From: Bacillota bacterium
GTDB taxonomy: Bacteria > Bacillota > Clostridia > Tissierellales > Peptoniphilaceae
Assembly (NCBI GenBank): GCA_028724185.1
Contig: JAQYDN010000017.1
Coordinates: forward strand, 1-64,000
Length of the DNA: 64,000 nt
Direction of reading: 5' to 3'
Shown: one piece after another, positions 25,665 to 34,091 of the stretch
Numbering within the stretch: position 1 is the first letter of the stretch
How the letters are laid out: every line of letters starts with the position of its first letter
Notes under the pieces: generated by a model
Seen by the model: the letters and a program-made list of their open reading frames with translations, nothing else
What the model was told of the DNA's origin: nothing
Databases searched by the model: none
Position numbers and translations under genes: made by a program

Positions 25665-26804
25665 TTACTTCAACAATTGACCGCCGATAACGACGAGTTG
25701 AATTTCGCTGGTACCTTCGTAAATCGGGGTGATGCGGGCGTCTCTGTAAAGACGTTCGATCTTGTAGTCCTTCATGTAGCCGTAACCGCCGTGGATTTGA
25801 AGTGCGTCGTAGACGATTTCGTTACAGGTTTCAGCGCAGTAGTATTTTGCCATGGAGCAAAGCTTCGAAGAGTCTTCGCCTCTGTCTTTAGCTGCTGCCG
25901 CTTCGTAAACGAGCAAGCGGGCTGCTTCGAGTTTCGTCGCCATTTGTGCGATCTTAAAGCTGATGCCTTGGAGTTTTGCGATGGGTCTGCCGAATTGAAC
26001 TCTCTCTTTTGCGAATTTAATCGCTTCGTCTAAAGCGGCACCTGCGATACCGATGGATTGTGCGGCGATACCGAGACGGCCGACGTCCAACGTCTTCATC
26101 GCGTTGGTAAAGCCTTGGCCTTCCTTACCGAGCAAGTTTTCCTTGGGTACGCGGACGTTTTCCAAGACGATATCCGAGGTGGGGCATCCGATAATACCCA
26201 TCTTGTCTTCCCATTTACCGAAGGATACGCCTTCGCTCTTGAGGTCGACGATGAACGCCGAAATACCGTGGGAGCCTTTTGCCGACATATCCGTCTTTGC
26301 GTAGATGATACTGTAATCGGCGATCGGTGCGGCGGTAATAAAGGTTTTACGGCCGTTTAAGACGTATTCGTCTCCGTCGAGGACGGCGGTTGTCTTCGTG
26401 CCGCCTGCGTCCGAACCTGCGCCCGGCTCGGTCAAACCGAAGCAGAACATTAATTCGCCGGTTGCAATTTTACTTAAGTACTTTTCCTTTTGTTCTTGTG
26501 TACCGCTCATTTGGATCGGCGCACCGCAAAGGGAGTTCGGGCTCGAAACAAAGATACCTGCGACGGCACTGCGTTTGCAGATTTCTTCCATGACCGTTAC
26601 ATAAGCGACGTGGTCTCCACCGGCTCCGCCTAATTCCTTCGGAACTTTGATTCCAAAGAAACCTGCTTCACCCATCTTGCGGACTACGTCCATGTCGAGA
26701 CAACCGGTTTCTTCCGCTGCATCGAGTACGTCATCCGTTAATTCTTGATCGGCAAATTTAGCTGCGAGATCGCGAATCAATTTGTGCTCTTGCGTAAATT
26801 CCAT
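25665..26804 (-). CDS. acdB: Acyl-CoA dehydrogenase (AcdB-like, enoyl-CoA reduction)
   Basis: A 379-residue acyl-CoA dehydrogenase with the family signatures CFGLTEPGAGSDAGGTKT (about 125-142) and a catalytic Glu in the C-terminal IYEGTSEIQLV segment. With EtfBA it would reduce 2-isocaprenoyl-CoA (or crotonyl-CoA) to the saturated thioester. Its place directly downstream of the had cluster, as in C. difficile, favours the branched substrate; butyryl-CoA dehydrogenase activity is the alternative. It has its own promoter with a GntR-type site. Confidence 0.92.
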   Translation of the reverse strand: MEFTQEHKLIRDLAAKFADQELTDDVLDAAEETGCLDMDVVRKMGEAGFFGIKVPKELGGAGGDHVAYVTVMEEICKRSAVAGIFVSSPNSLCGAPIQMSGTQEQKEKYLSKIATGELMFCFGLTEPGAGSDAGGTKTTAVLDGDEYVLNGRKTFITAAPIADYSIIYAKTDMSAKGSHGISAFIVDLKSEGVSFGKWEDKMGIIGCPTSDIVLENVRVPKENLLGKEGQGFTNAMKTLDVGRLGIAAQSIGIAGAALDEAIKFAKERVQFGRPIAKLQGISFKIAQMATKLEAARLLVYEAAAAKDRGEDSSKLCSMAKYYCAETCNEIVYDALQIHGGYGYMKDYKIERLYRDARITPIYEGTSEIQLVVIGGQLLK

Positions 26805-26978
26805 TTTTTCCTCCTAAATATCCGTATTATACGCTCGCGCGTACGTCACCGCGGCGTGAAAAAATTATGCGAAAACACGTTTTCCCGAAAACGAAAAATT
26901 TTTCACATTTTCAATATCAAGCCGCTAAAAACTACCATCTAATATAGATTTGGTCACATGGAAGGAAATGAAAACCTT

Positions 26979-27017
26979 CTTGTATACCAGTATACCGCAT
27001 TCATATAATCTTAACAA
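26979..27017 (-). promoter_or_regulatory. acdB-etfBA promoter with GntR-type operator
   Basis: Minus strand: -35 TTGTTA (27012-27017), 17 bp, -10 TATACT (26989-26994). The 16-mer TATACTGGTATACAAG (26979-26994) begins with the -10 and matches the sites at gntR (13 of 16) and at the acyl-CoA synthetase (15 of 16). It contains TTGTATACCA on the plus strand, fitting the FadR-subfamily TNGTNTACNA pattern. The transcript would have a leader of about 180 bases. Confidence 0.7.
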
Positions 27018-27028
27018 GCGAAAAATGC

Positions 27029-27059
27029 AAAAAACTAGACTCTGTTAAACAGAGTCTAG
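27029..27059 (-). terminator. Terminator of the had-ldhA-brnQ-aminotransferase operon
   Basis: An 11-bp perfect stem CTAGACTCTGT (27035-27045) with ACAGAGTCTAG (27049-27059); on the minus strand it is followed by a run of T. Confidence 0.9.
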
Positions 27060-27096
27060 GGTTGCAATATCAAGCTTTTAAGCATGTGTTAAGAAA

Positions 27097-28284
27097 TTAG
27101 CTATAGTATTTTTCCATCATTTCTTTAAAGATGGGAATTGCCTTTTCACAGGTTTCCGTATCGACACAATAGCTCAAGCGCATGAAGGCTTTGGAGCCGA
27201 ATCCGGTTCCCGGAACGACGAGCATGTCGTATTCTTTGGCGCGATCGGAGAACGTTTCACTGTCTCCGTCCGGCGATTTGATGAAGAGGTAGAAGGCGCC
27301 TGCCGGTTTGGCGACGACATAACCCATCTCGGTCAATGCGTCGAAGAGGAGGTCTCTGTTCTTCTTGTATACTTCTACGTCGGGTTCGACGCCTACGCAA
27401 CGTTCGATGACTTTTTGCATCAAAGTCGGTGCACAGACATAACCCAAGGAACGGCCTGCGCCTGCGACTGCGGGCATCAAGTCCTTATCTTCTACCTTGT
27501 CGGGAACGAGGATGTAGCCGATGCGTTCACCCGGTAAGGAGAGGGACTTAGACCAGCTGTAGCATACGACGGTGTTGTCGTAGATGTTCGGTACCCAAGC
27601 GACCTCGGCGTCGTCGACCAAGACGAGTTCGCGGTAGGGTTCGTCGCTTAAGATATAGATCGGGTGTCCGATTTCCTTGCTCTTCTTTTCGAGGAGATCT
27701 GCGAGTGCTTCGATGCTTTCCTTCGAGTAGATGACGCCCGAGGGGTTGTTCGGGGTGTTGATCAGGACGGCACGGGTGTTTTCCGTAAGCACTTTTTCGA
27801 CGTCGTCGGCGTGAAGTTCCATGTCATCGCGCGGTTCGACGAGAACCATCTTTCCGCCTTGGCTTTCGATAAATACGTTGTATTCGGGGAAGAACGGTGC
27901 GACGACGACGACTTCGTCGGTCGGTTCTTCGATTAACGCGGCGAGGGAGATGTTTAAGGATGCCGCTGCGCCGCAAGTCATGTAAAGGTTGTCGGCGGTG
28001 TAGTCGGTGCCATAACGTTCGTTCAAGTTGTCGGCGATGGCTTTTCTGGTCGATTCAAAGCCGTTGCCTGCCGAGTAGCTGTGTACTTCTTGCGGCGTTT
28101 CGTTCTTGGTGATGTCGATGATCGCTTCTTGAACTTCCTTCGGCGCGGGAACGCTGGGGTTACCGATCGAGAAGTTTAAGACGTTTTCAGGTCCTACGAC
28201 TTTTGCGCGTTCCGCGCCAAAGCCCGCCAGTTCGCGGATGACGGATTTTTGTTTACCTAACGAGGTCATTTTTTTATTAGCCAT
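27097..28284 (-). CDS. Class I aminotransferase of the Stickland cluster
   Basis: A 395-residue fold-type I PLP enzyme. The PLP Lys is in CYSWSKSLSLPGERIGY, with NTPNNPSGVIYSKE and ILSDEPYREL as substrate and cofactor motifs. It would convert leucine (or another amino acid brought in by BrnQ) to its 2-oxo acid, the substrate of the hydroxyacid dehydrogenase encoded two genes upstream. I chose the second ATG (28284); the first, two codons earlier, is only 3 bases from AGGAG. Last gene before the operon terminator. Confidence 0.9.
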   Translation of the reverse strand: MANKKMTSLGKQKSVIRELAGFGAERAKVVGPENVLNFSIGNPSVPAPKEVQEAIIDITKNETPQEVHSYSAGNGFESTRKAIADNLNERYGTDYTADNLYMTCGAAASLNISLAALIEEPTDEVVVVAPFFPEYNVFIESQGGKMVLVEPRDDMELHADDVEKVLTENTRAVLINTPNNPSGVIYSKESIEALADLLEKKSKEIGHPIYILSDEPYRELVLVDDAEVAWVPNIYDNTVVCYSWSKSLSLPGERIGYILVPDKVEDKDLMPAVAGAGRSLGYVCAPTLMQKVIERCVGVEPDVEVYKKNRDLLFDALTEMGYVVAKPAGAFYLFIKSPDGDSETFSDRAKEYDMLVVPGTGFGSKAFMRLSYCVDTETCEKAIPIFKEMMEKYYS

Positions 28285-28320
28285 AGTCATACACTCCTTT
28301 GATGTTGTTTTGATGCATGG

Positions 28321-29709
28321 TTATGCGTTTTCTTGCAATGCTTTTTCCCGTTCTTTTTCTCGTTCTTTTTCCCGGATCGCCTGTTCGCGATAGACGTCTT
28401 CGCGCGTACCGCCTATGTTGGCAAATTTACCGAGCAGACCGCCGATGACGGCACAGATGAGCGAGGGAATGAGCCATTCGAAGGCGATGTTTCCGAGAGG
28501 CAAGGCGTAGATCTTTTCAGCGATGCCGCCGAGAAGGTTGCCGTTTTGCATTTGAGAGAACAGGTTGATTGCTTCGATGAGACTGATGACGCCTGCACCG
28601 ATGACGCCGCCTGTAAAGACGGCATTGTATTTGATCTTTTCGTCAAAGATGGAGAAGAGAATTAAGCAAATGACGATCGGGAATACGGCCGTCAAGACGG
28701 GTACTGCGATGTTGATGATGCCTTCGACGCCGATTAAGGAGAGGGCAAAGGCGATGATCGTCGCGGTAACGACGACTTGTCGATAGGACAGTTTTCCATT
28801 CGTTACGTCATTGAAGAAGTTTCCGCACGTCGATGTCAAACCGACCGAAGTCGTGAGACAAGCGAGGGCGACGGCGAGACCCAGGGCAAATTGACCGGGA
28901 CCGCCTAAGATGGCGTTAACCGTTCCGAGCAAGATTTCCGTACGGTCCATATCCGGCGTAAACATCGAGCTTACCGTAGAACCGACATAGGTCATGCTTC
29001 CGTAGACGAGCGCCAAGCAGATGAAGGCGATGACACCGCTCATGATGCTGGCTTTTACTTGTGTATCTCTGTCGTGATAACCTCTTCGAATGAGGTCTGT
29101 TAAGACGATACCGCTCATCAGCGACGCGCCGAGAGCGTCCATCGTTTGGTATCCTTCTTTAAAGCTGTCTCTGAATAAGTTCGTCGCATCCGTCGCAACC
29201 GGTGCTGCCGGCGGGTTTGCAATCGCTACGACGACGATGATCGCGAGGATAATGAGCAGCGCCGGCGTGAGGAATCGTCCGATGTAGTCCAATACTTTCC
29301 CCGGATTTAAGACGAGGTATAAGGTCAATCCGAAGAATACGATGGATGTGACAAAAGACGGAACGGACGGAAGGTTCGGCATAATGAACAGTTCGTGAGT
29401 CGTCGCACCGGTTCTGGGGACGGCGAAGAACGGTCCGATGATAAGAATGGAGATCGCTGCGACGACGGCCGAGAATTTCCAACCGACGCGCTTTCCGAGG
29501 TCGATCGCGCGACCGCCGAGTCTGGCGGTGACGATGACACCGACAATCGGGAGGACCGGGTCGGAAAGTAAGAACCCGATCGCCGCGGTAAACCAGCGGT
29601 CCCCTGCTACAACGCCCAGATAGGGCGGGAAGATGATGTTCCCTGCGCCGAAGAAGATCGCGAAGAGAGCAAAACCACAGATGAGAATATCTTTTCTTTT
29701 AATTTCCAT
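28321..29709 (-). CDS. brnQ: BrnQ-type branched-chain amino acid transporter
   Basis: A 462-residue membrane protein with about 12 helices and the BrnQ/LIVCS opening FALFAIFFGAGNIIFPPYLG. These carriers import leucine, isoleucine and valine with sodium or protons. The C-terminus is a highly charged RE/K-rich tail. The ATG at 29709 follows AAGGAG; a GTG two codons upstream overlaps that ribosome site. Its presence inside the operon is the best evidence that a branched-chain amino acid is the substrate. Confidence 0.93.
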   Translation of the reverse strand: MEIKRKDILICGFALFAIFFGAGNIIFPPYLGVVAGDRWFTAAIGFLLSDPVLPIVGVIVTARLGGRAIDLGKRVGWKFSAVVAAISILIIGPFFAVPRTGATTHELFIMPNLPSVPSFVTSIVFFGLTLYLVLNPGKVLDYIGRFLTPALLIILAIIVVVAIANPPAAPVATDATNLFRDSFKEGYQTMDALGASLMSGIVLTDLIRRGYHDRDTQVKASIMSGVIAFICLALVYGSMTYVGSTVSSMFTPDMDRTEILLGTVNAILGGPGQFALGLAVALACLTTSVGLTSTCGNFFNDVTNGKLSYRQVVVTATIIAFALSLIGVEGIINIAVPVLTAVFPIVICLILFSIFDEKIKYNAVFTGGVIGAGVISLIEAINLFSQMQNGNLLGGIAEKIYALPLGNIAFEWLIPSLICAVIGGLLGKFANIGGTREDVYREQAIREKEREKEREKALQENA

Positions 29710-29720
29710 AAGCACTCCTT

Positions 29721-29734
29721 AGCCCTTTCGGGCT
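29721..29734. promoter_or_regulatory. Small hairpin between ldhA and brnQ
   Basis: AGCCC-TTTC-GGGCT in the 46-base gap, without a T-run on the transcribed strand. It may slow polymerase or protect RNA ends. Confidence 0.35.
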
Positions 29735-29755
29735 TTCAGTCTATCCTACTGAGGA

Positions 29756-30745
29756 TTAAAGACCGTTAACGATGTTGATCGGTTTTTCACCGTCGGCAAT
29801 TCTTTGCATGTTGTCGTAAGACCATTGGCTCATGCGCATGAATGCGTCGTCGGTGGTACCTGCGATGTGCGGGGTAATGGAGAAACGTGCTTGTCCGGTT
29901 TCGTTCAAGTTGAACAACGGATCGTCGTCCTTCGGCGGTTCGGGTGCGATGACGTCGATAGCGGCAAAGATCTTACCTGCGTTTAAAGCGTCTGCGAGGT
30001 CTGCGTTGTTGACGAGCTCACCGCGTGCGACGTTGACGACGATAGCGTCTTGTTTCATCTTGTCGATGGAGTCCTTGTTGACCATGCCTCTGGTGGAGTC
30101 GAGTACCGGTACGTGATAGGAAATAATGTCACATTTGTCGAGAATTTCGTCGTAGGTTGCGTATTCTACGTCGAATTCCTTTTCGAAGTTTTCTTGACGA
30201 ACGACGTCGTAGTAGTACATCTTGCATCCGAAGGGTTCTAACAATTTAACGACTTCGTGGCCGATGGCGCCGAGTCCGACGAGTCCGACGACGCGGGAGC
30301 CCATTTCGCTTTGTCCCTTTTCGGTGAATTCTTTATAGCTTTCTCTAAAGCCTTCGCCGCCTTTTAATTTGATCTTCATGTCGGCTTCGGGCATTCTGCG
30401 AAGACTGGTGAGCATGTGTGCGAGTGCGAGTTCAGCGACGGCACGAGCGTTGACGCCGCGGTTGTTACAAACGTAGATGCCCTTTTCCTTGGCCGCTTCG
30501 AGGTCGATCTTGTCGAAACCTACGCCTAAGGATTGGATTAATTTGCAGTTGTCCAATTGTTCGATGACTTCTCTACGAATAAAGTCGACGGGGCCGCAGT
30601 GGATAACGTCTGCATCTTTGCATTGTTCGACTAATTCTTCGTCGGAGCAGGGGTAGTTGATGTATTGGTAATCCCATTCCGCCGGTCTTTCAACGCCGAA
30701 TTTTTCGACATAGTTCTTGTTACAGGTACTTCTGATTTTTAACAT
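29756..30745 (-). CDS. ldhA: D-2-hydroxyacid dehydrogenase (2-hydroxyisocaproate type)
   Basis: A 329-residue NAD-dependent D-isomer-specific dehydrogenase. The nucleotide motif GLGAIGHEV is near residue 155, and the catalytic Arg (NVARGELV), Glu (APEPP) and His (TPHIAGTT) are in order. It reduces the 2-oxo acid to the D-2-hydroxy acid needed by the CoA-transferase, as LdhA does in C. difficile. Two adjacent ATGs follow AGGAGG; the second (30745) has the better 5-base spacing. Confidence 0.92.
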   Translation of the reverse strand: MLKIRSTCNKNYVEKFGVERPAEWDYQYINYPCSDEELVEQCKDADVIHCGPVDFIRREVIEQLDNCKLIQSLGVGFDKIDLEAAKEKGIYVCNNRGVNARAVAELALAHMLTSLRRMPEADMKIKLKGGEGFRESYKEFTEKGQSEMGSRVVGLVGLGAIGHEVVKLLEPFGCKMYYYDVVRQENFEKEFDVEYATYDEILDKCDIISYHVPVLDSTRGMVNKDSIDKMKQDAIVVNVARGELVNNADLADALNAGKIFAAIDVIAPEPPKDDDPLFNLNETGQARFSITPHIAGTTDDAFMRMSQWSYDNMQRIADGEKPINIVNGL

Positions 30746-30806
30746 CATGTCCTCCTTTTTAATAGATCCTCGTTTGCTTGCTGTGAAATAGTTTTCCTAA
30801 CACTTA

Positions 30807-30844
30807 CAGTTTATCCCGGCTCCCCTTCGGGAGCGGGCAAACTG
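30807..30844. promoter_or_regulatory. Strong hairpin between hadC and ldhA
   Basis: CAGTTT (30807-30812) pairs with AAACTG (30839-30844) around GCTCCC-CTTC-GGGAGC. No T-run follows on the minus strand, so it is more likely an RNA-processing or stability element than a full terminator. Next to it, at about 30845-30872, lies an imperfect TATATAC/GTATATA dyad. Confidence 0.5.
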
Positions 30845-30872
30845 CTATATATACACGGACTCCCGTATATAA

Positions 30873-31991
30873 TTAAAGTACGTCTGCAAAAGTTTGTAGT
30901 GCCGTCTTAGCTTGTTCGAAACTGACCATTTGTTGATCGATTTCGATCATGTGCATCGGGATGTTTTCTTTTGCAAGGTCGTCGCGAAGAATCGGATAGT
31001 CGAATTCGTCGGTGTCGCTGAACTTCGTCATGAGGTATACGACGCCGTCTGCGCCCGATTCTTTTACTTTCTTAGCGATGATCGGTCCTCTTAATTTCTT
31101 TTCGTCGAAGAGGAAGAGGTTGCCTTCGATGTCTGCAAAGACTTGTGCCAGTGCGCGGAGCGGTTCCCCGGTGTCTTCTTTACAGAGCGTCTCGTATTGG
31201 AGGCATTCGTGAAGAACGTTGTCGTCGACGATGCCGAAGTTGAACTCTTCAAAGATTTTCAAGATGTCTTCCGAGTTGGCGAGAATACCCGTGGTAACGA
31301 TCTTCTTGCCGTCGAACTCTTCTTCGGGCATGTCTTTTAATGCCGCGTTGATGGCCTTGACCTTTTCGAGGTGCTCGTCTTTCGCGTAGCAATAAGCGCT
31401 GGAGAAGACGCGGTTGCGAAGCGAAGGCGTGATGCTGTTTAAGTGTTTTGCCGCGAGGTCGTTAAACTCGAGCATCGCTTTTCGGTGTTCGTTGTATAAC
31501 TTAATGGCTTCTTCGATCTTTTCGTCGGAAATTTTTTCTCCGGCGATTTCTTCGAGTTGTGCCTTGAGTTTTTCAAATTGACGTATGTTGTAGGTAATGC
31601 CCGCTTCAATTTTGCGGTTTTGGCCGTAACCGAGGTAGAGCATCGGGACGCTTTCGACCCCGCGCTTCCAGTTTTGGCTGAATCCCTTTAAGCCGTCGCT
31701 TAAGTTGGTGATGATCATGCCGGAAAGCTTATCGAGTTTTCCTTGCAGACCCAAGTCCATGGTTCTCAGAATAATCGATGCGTAAAATGCGGGGAAGTAT
31801 TCCTTCGCTTCGACGACTTCGCCTTCGGCACCCCAAACGGTCACAGGCACGAGGCCCGCTGCGTGGATAATTTCTTCCGGAACGACGCCCGGTGCCGAAA
31901 TGCCGATGACTTTCTTACCTTCATCCACATAGTGATCGATAGCCTTCAGTACGTCGATGTTTAACTCTTGAATTAGATCTACCGCTGTCAT
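30873..31991 (-). CDS. hadC: 2-hydroxyacyl-CoA dehydratase, HadC-type subunit
   Basis: A 372-residue small subunit of the radical 2-hydroxyacyl-CoA dehydratase family (HgdB/HadC-like). It starts with the family's GKKVIGISAPGVVPEEIIHAAG-type segment and contains the Cys-rich SSAYCYAKDEH region that helps hold a [4Fe-4S] cluster. With HadB it removes water from (R)-2-hydroxyacyl-CoA through a ketyl radical. It begins 2 bases after hadB's stop, with AAGGAGG inside the hadB end. Confidence 0.92.
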   Translation of the reverse strand: MTAVDLIQELNIDVLKAIDHYVDEGKKVIGISAPGVVPEEIIHAAGLVPVTVWGAEGEVVEAKEYFPAFYASIILRTMDLGLQGKLDKLSGMIITNLSDGLKGFSQNWKRGVESVPMLYLGYGQNRKIEAGITYNIRQFEKLKAQLEEIAGEKISDEKIEEAIKLYNEHRKAMLEFNDLAAKHLNSITPSLRNRVFSSAYCYAKDEHLEKVKAINAALKDMPEEEFDGKKIVTTGILANSEDILKIFEEFNFGIVDDNVLHECLQYETLCKEDTGEPLRALAQVFADIEGNLFLFDEKKLRGPIIAKKVKESGADGVVYLMTKFSDTDEFDYPILRDDLAKENIPMHMIEIDQQMVSFEQAKTALQTFADVL

Positions 31992-31993
31992 CC

Positions 31994-33256
31994 TTATGCC
32001 TCCTTCGACTTCTTTTGCTTGTTGGCTTCCATAACTTCAATAAGACCTTGAACCCGCGTGTCGTATTGAGCTTCGGAGAAGTTTCTCGGGTCTGCTTGGT
32101 CGCCGTCGAAAGTAGCCGTGGGAAGGCCGGTCTTTTCTCTAAAGTCGCGTTCGACTTGATACATGATCGCACTCCATTGTTTGCAGGAGCGGTTGACGTG
32201 AACGAGCATGCCGTCGACGTTGTTGTTTTCAGCGAGTTTCAAACGCATATCCAACGAACGTTCGTAGCTGATGGCGTTCGGGGTTGCGCAGTAAACTTGC
32301 ATTAATTCCTTGGTGTTGCCGTATACATAACCGAATGCGTCCGCATAAACGGTTCCGACGACGTTGACGCCTTGTGTTTGAAGTGCCTTGTAGGTGTGGC
32401 GGAGGTGCGGCCAGCAAGCGATACCTTCAAAGATGATGCGGTATTTTTCTTCGCCTTTGAAGCCGGATTCGCCTTTTTTGACCTTTTCGTCGAATTCTTC
32501 AGCCAAGCGTTCGAATGCGATGGCCGATTCTAATTTACCTCTTGCACAGACGGCTGCCGCCATGTGGTTAAATACGTCGAATCCGCTGAAGGGAGAGGGC
32601 GTATATTTGGAGTAGGACGTAGCGTCCAACCATGCTTTACCGGTTCTGACGGAGATGTCCATAACTTCTTCGAACTTTTCGTTGTCCCATTTTTTGCCGG
32701 AAATTTCTTCCAATTGTTTAATGGCGACGTCGAATTGTCCCTTTAAGTACTCGACGCGGTCTTCTTCCGCTTCGTACTCGTTGTTGTAGGGAACGTCGAT
32801 CATGATAAAGGGAATGTCGAGTTCTCTGGCGAGGTTTTCATACCATTTGATCATGCAGTTGCAAATGTTGTTGCAGCATGCGACGAAGTCGGGTTGCGGC
32901 ATGTTGAGTTCGGGAATGTCCGTCTCTTGGGTGTAAGCCATCGAGATTCTGGCGTATGCGCAGATGTCGTTGGAGTATCCGTTGTCTTCTGCGACATTAC
33001 ACATGCGTTCCCCGCCACCTTTTGCTGCGACGGCAGCTGCGTGGTTTTCCGGGAATACGACCTTAATGTCTAAGGTTTCCAGGATTTCTTGGGGGAAGTT
33101 CGATGCGCACCAACCGACCGGTTCGCCGGCGGCTTTCGCTTCTGCGGCTTCCTTATAACCCTTGCCTGCGATTTTTGCTATCATTTTTGCGGGAGGAACG
33201 TCCTTGTATTCCTCTCTGATTTGAGCTTCTCTTTCTTTTAACGATTCTTTAGACAT
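31994..33256 (-). CDS. hadB: 2-hydroxyacyl-CoA dehydratase, HadB-type subunit
   Basis: A 420-residue large subunit. The cluster-ligand Cys regions are visible: GWCASNFPQEIL (about 63-74), the ACCNNICNCMIKWY stretch (about 140) and GIACWPHLRH. It pairs with HadC to dehydrate (R)-2-hydroxyisocaproyl-CoA or a similar substrate after one-electron activation by HadI. The start is the ATG at 33256 with AAGGAAGG in front; longer readings run back into hadI. Confidence 0.93.
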   Translation of the reverse strand: MSKESLKEREAQIREEYKDVPPAKMIAKIAGKGYKEAAEAKAAGEPVGWCASNFPQEILETLDIKVVFPENHAAAVAAKGGGERMCNVAEDNGYSNDICAYARISMAYTQETDIPELNMPQPDFVACCNNICNCMIKWYENLARELDIPFIMIDVPYNNEYEAEEDRVEYLKGQFDVAIKQLEEISGKKWDNEKFEEVMDISVRTGKAWLDATSYSKYTPSPFSGFDVFNHMAAAVCARGKLESAIAFERLAEEFDEKVKKGESGFKGEEKYRIIFEGIACWPHLRHTYKALQTQGVNVVGTVYADAFGYVYGNTKELMQVYCATPNAISYERSLDMRLKLAENNNVDGMLVHVNRSCKQWSAIMYQVERDFREKTGLPTATFDGDQADPRNFSEAQYDTRVQGLIEVMEANKQKKSKEA

Positions 33257-33269
33257 ACTCAATCCTTCC

Positions 33270-34055
33270 TTATTTGTTCCTGTTATATTGTTCAAAGGCG
33301 TAGAGTGCGGCGCCAAAGGCACCTGCCAATTGGGAATCTTTGGAAACTTTAATTTCACAGCCCAATTCTTCTTCCAGCGCGCGTACAATTCCGGGATTTT
33401 TGGAAACGCCGCCGGTCATGGCGACGGGCTCTTTTAAACCGACCCGTCTCGCCAAACCTGCGACTTTCGTCGCGACGGAAGCGTGAATACCGCGTACAAC
33501 GTTCGGAATCGGAATATCCTTCGACAATGCGGAGATAACTTCAGATTCGGCAAATACCGTACAAGTCGAACTGATCGAAGCTTTTTCGGTCGCCTGTGCA
33601 TCCAACTCGCCCAACTCGTCGATATCGACGTCCAAGACGCGCGCCATAACTTCGAGAAATCTGCCCGTGCCGGCCGCGCATTTGTCGTTCATTAGGAAGT
33701 TTTGTAACATGCCGTCTCGAATGGCCAACGCCTTAATGTCCTGACCTCCGATATCGACGATGGTGCCGACGTCTCCGAAGAGATAGACCCCGCCCTTTGC
33801 GTGACAACTTAATTCGCTCATCGTCTTATCGGCACCCTTAAACGAGTTTCTGCCGTATCCGGTGGCGACGATATAGTCGATCTCTTCTCGCTTGACGCCC
33901 GTTTCTTCAAGTACCGAGTCGATAACTTGTTTCGCTCCGGTCGTCCCAGCTCCTAAACTTACCACTTCTTTTGCTAAGACATCTTTTCCGTTTTTCAAAA
34001 TTACGGCTTTTGAAGAGGTGGAACCGATGTCGATTCCCATGGTTGTAATATCCAC
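33270..34055 (-). CDS. hadI: ATP-dependent activator of 2-hydroxyacyl-CoA dehydratase
   Basis: A 261-residue activator of the ASKHA ATPase fold (HadI/HgdC/FldI). It has MGIDIGSTSSKAVIL at the start, DIGGQDIKAL in the middle, and the two Cys motifs that hold one [4Fe-4S] cluster between two monomers (NDKCAAGTGRFLE and SSTCTVFAESE). It injects one electron into HadBC with ATP hydrolysis. The start is a GTG at 34055 after AAGGACGG; an ATG five codons in lacks a ribosome site. Confidence 0.95.
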   Translation of the reverse strand: MDITTMGIDIGSTSSKAVILKNGKDVLAKEVVSLGAGTTGAKQVIDSVLEETGVKREEIDYIVATGYGRNSFKGADKTMSELSCHAKGGVYLFGDVGTIVDIGGQDIKALAIRDGMLQNFLMNDKCAAGTGRFLEVMARVLDVDIDELGELDAQATEKASISSTCTVFAESEVISALSKDIPIPNVVRGIHASVATKVAGLARRVGLKEPVAMTGGVSKNPGIVRALEEELGCEIKVSKDSQLAGAFGAALYAFEQYNRNK

Positions 34056-34091
34056 TTTTCCGTCCTTACTATTCCTATAAGATAAAACTAC

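Larger units (their letters stand above)
26805..27096. other. Intergenic region between the aminotransferase and acdB
   Basis: 292 bases holding, in minus-strand order, the terminator of the upstream operon, the acdB promoter/operator and a long AT-rich leader. A second -10-like TATAAT lies near 26826-26831, close to the acdB ATG, without a clear -35. Confidence 0.5.

Noticed and set aside
30873..33256. Dehydratase as the 2-hydroxyglutaryl-CoA enzyme of glutamate fermentation
   Set aside because: No glutaconate CoA-transferase GctAB or glutaconyl-CoA decarboxylase is here; the CaiB-type HadA, BrnQ and AcdB neighbours fit the Had pathway better.
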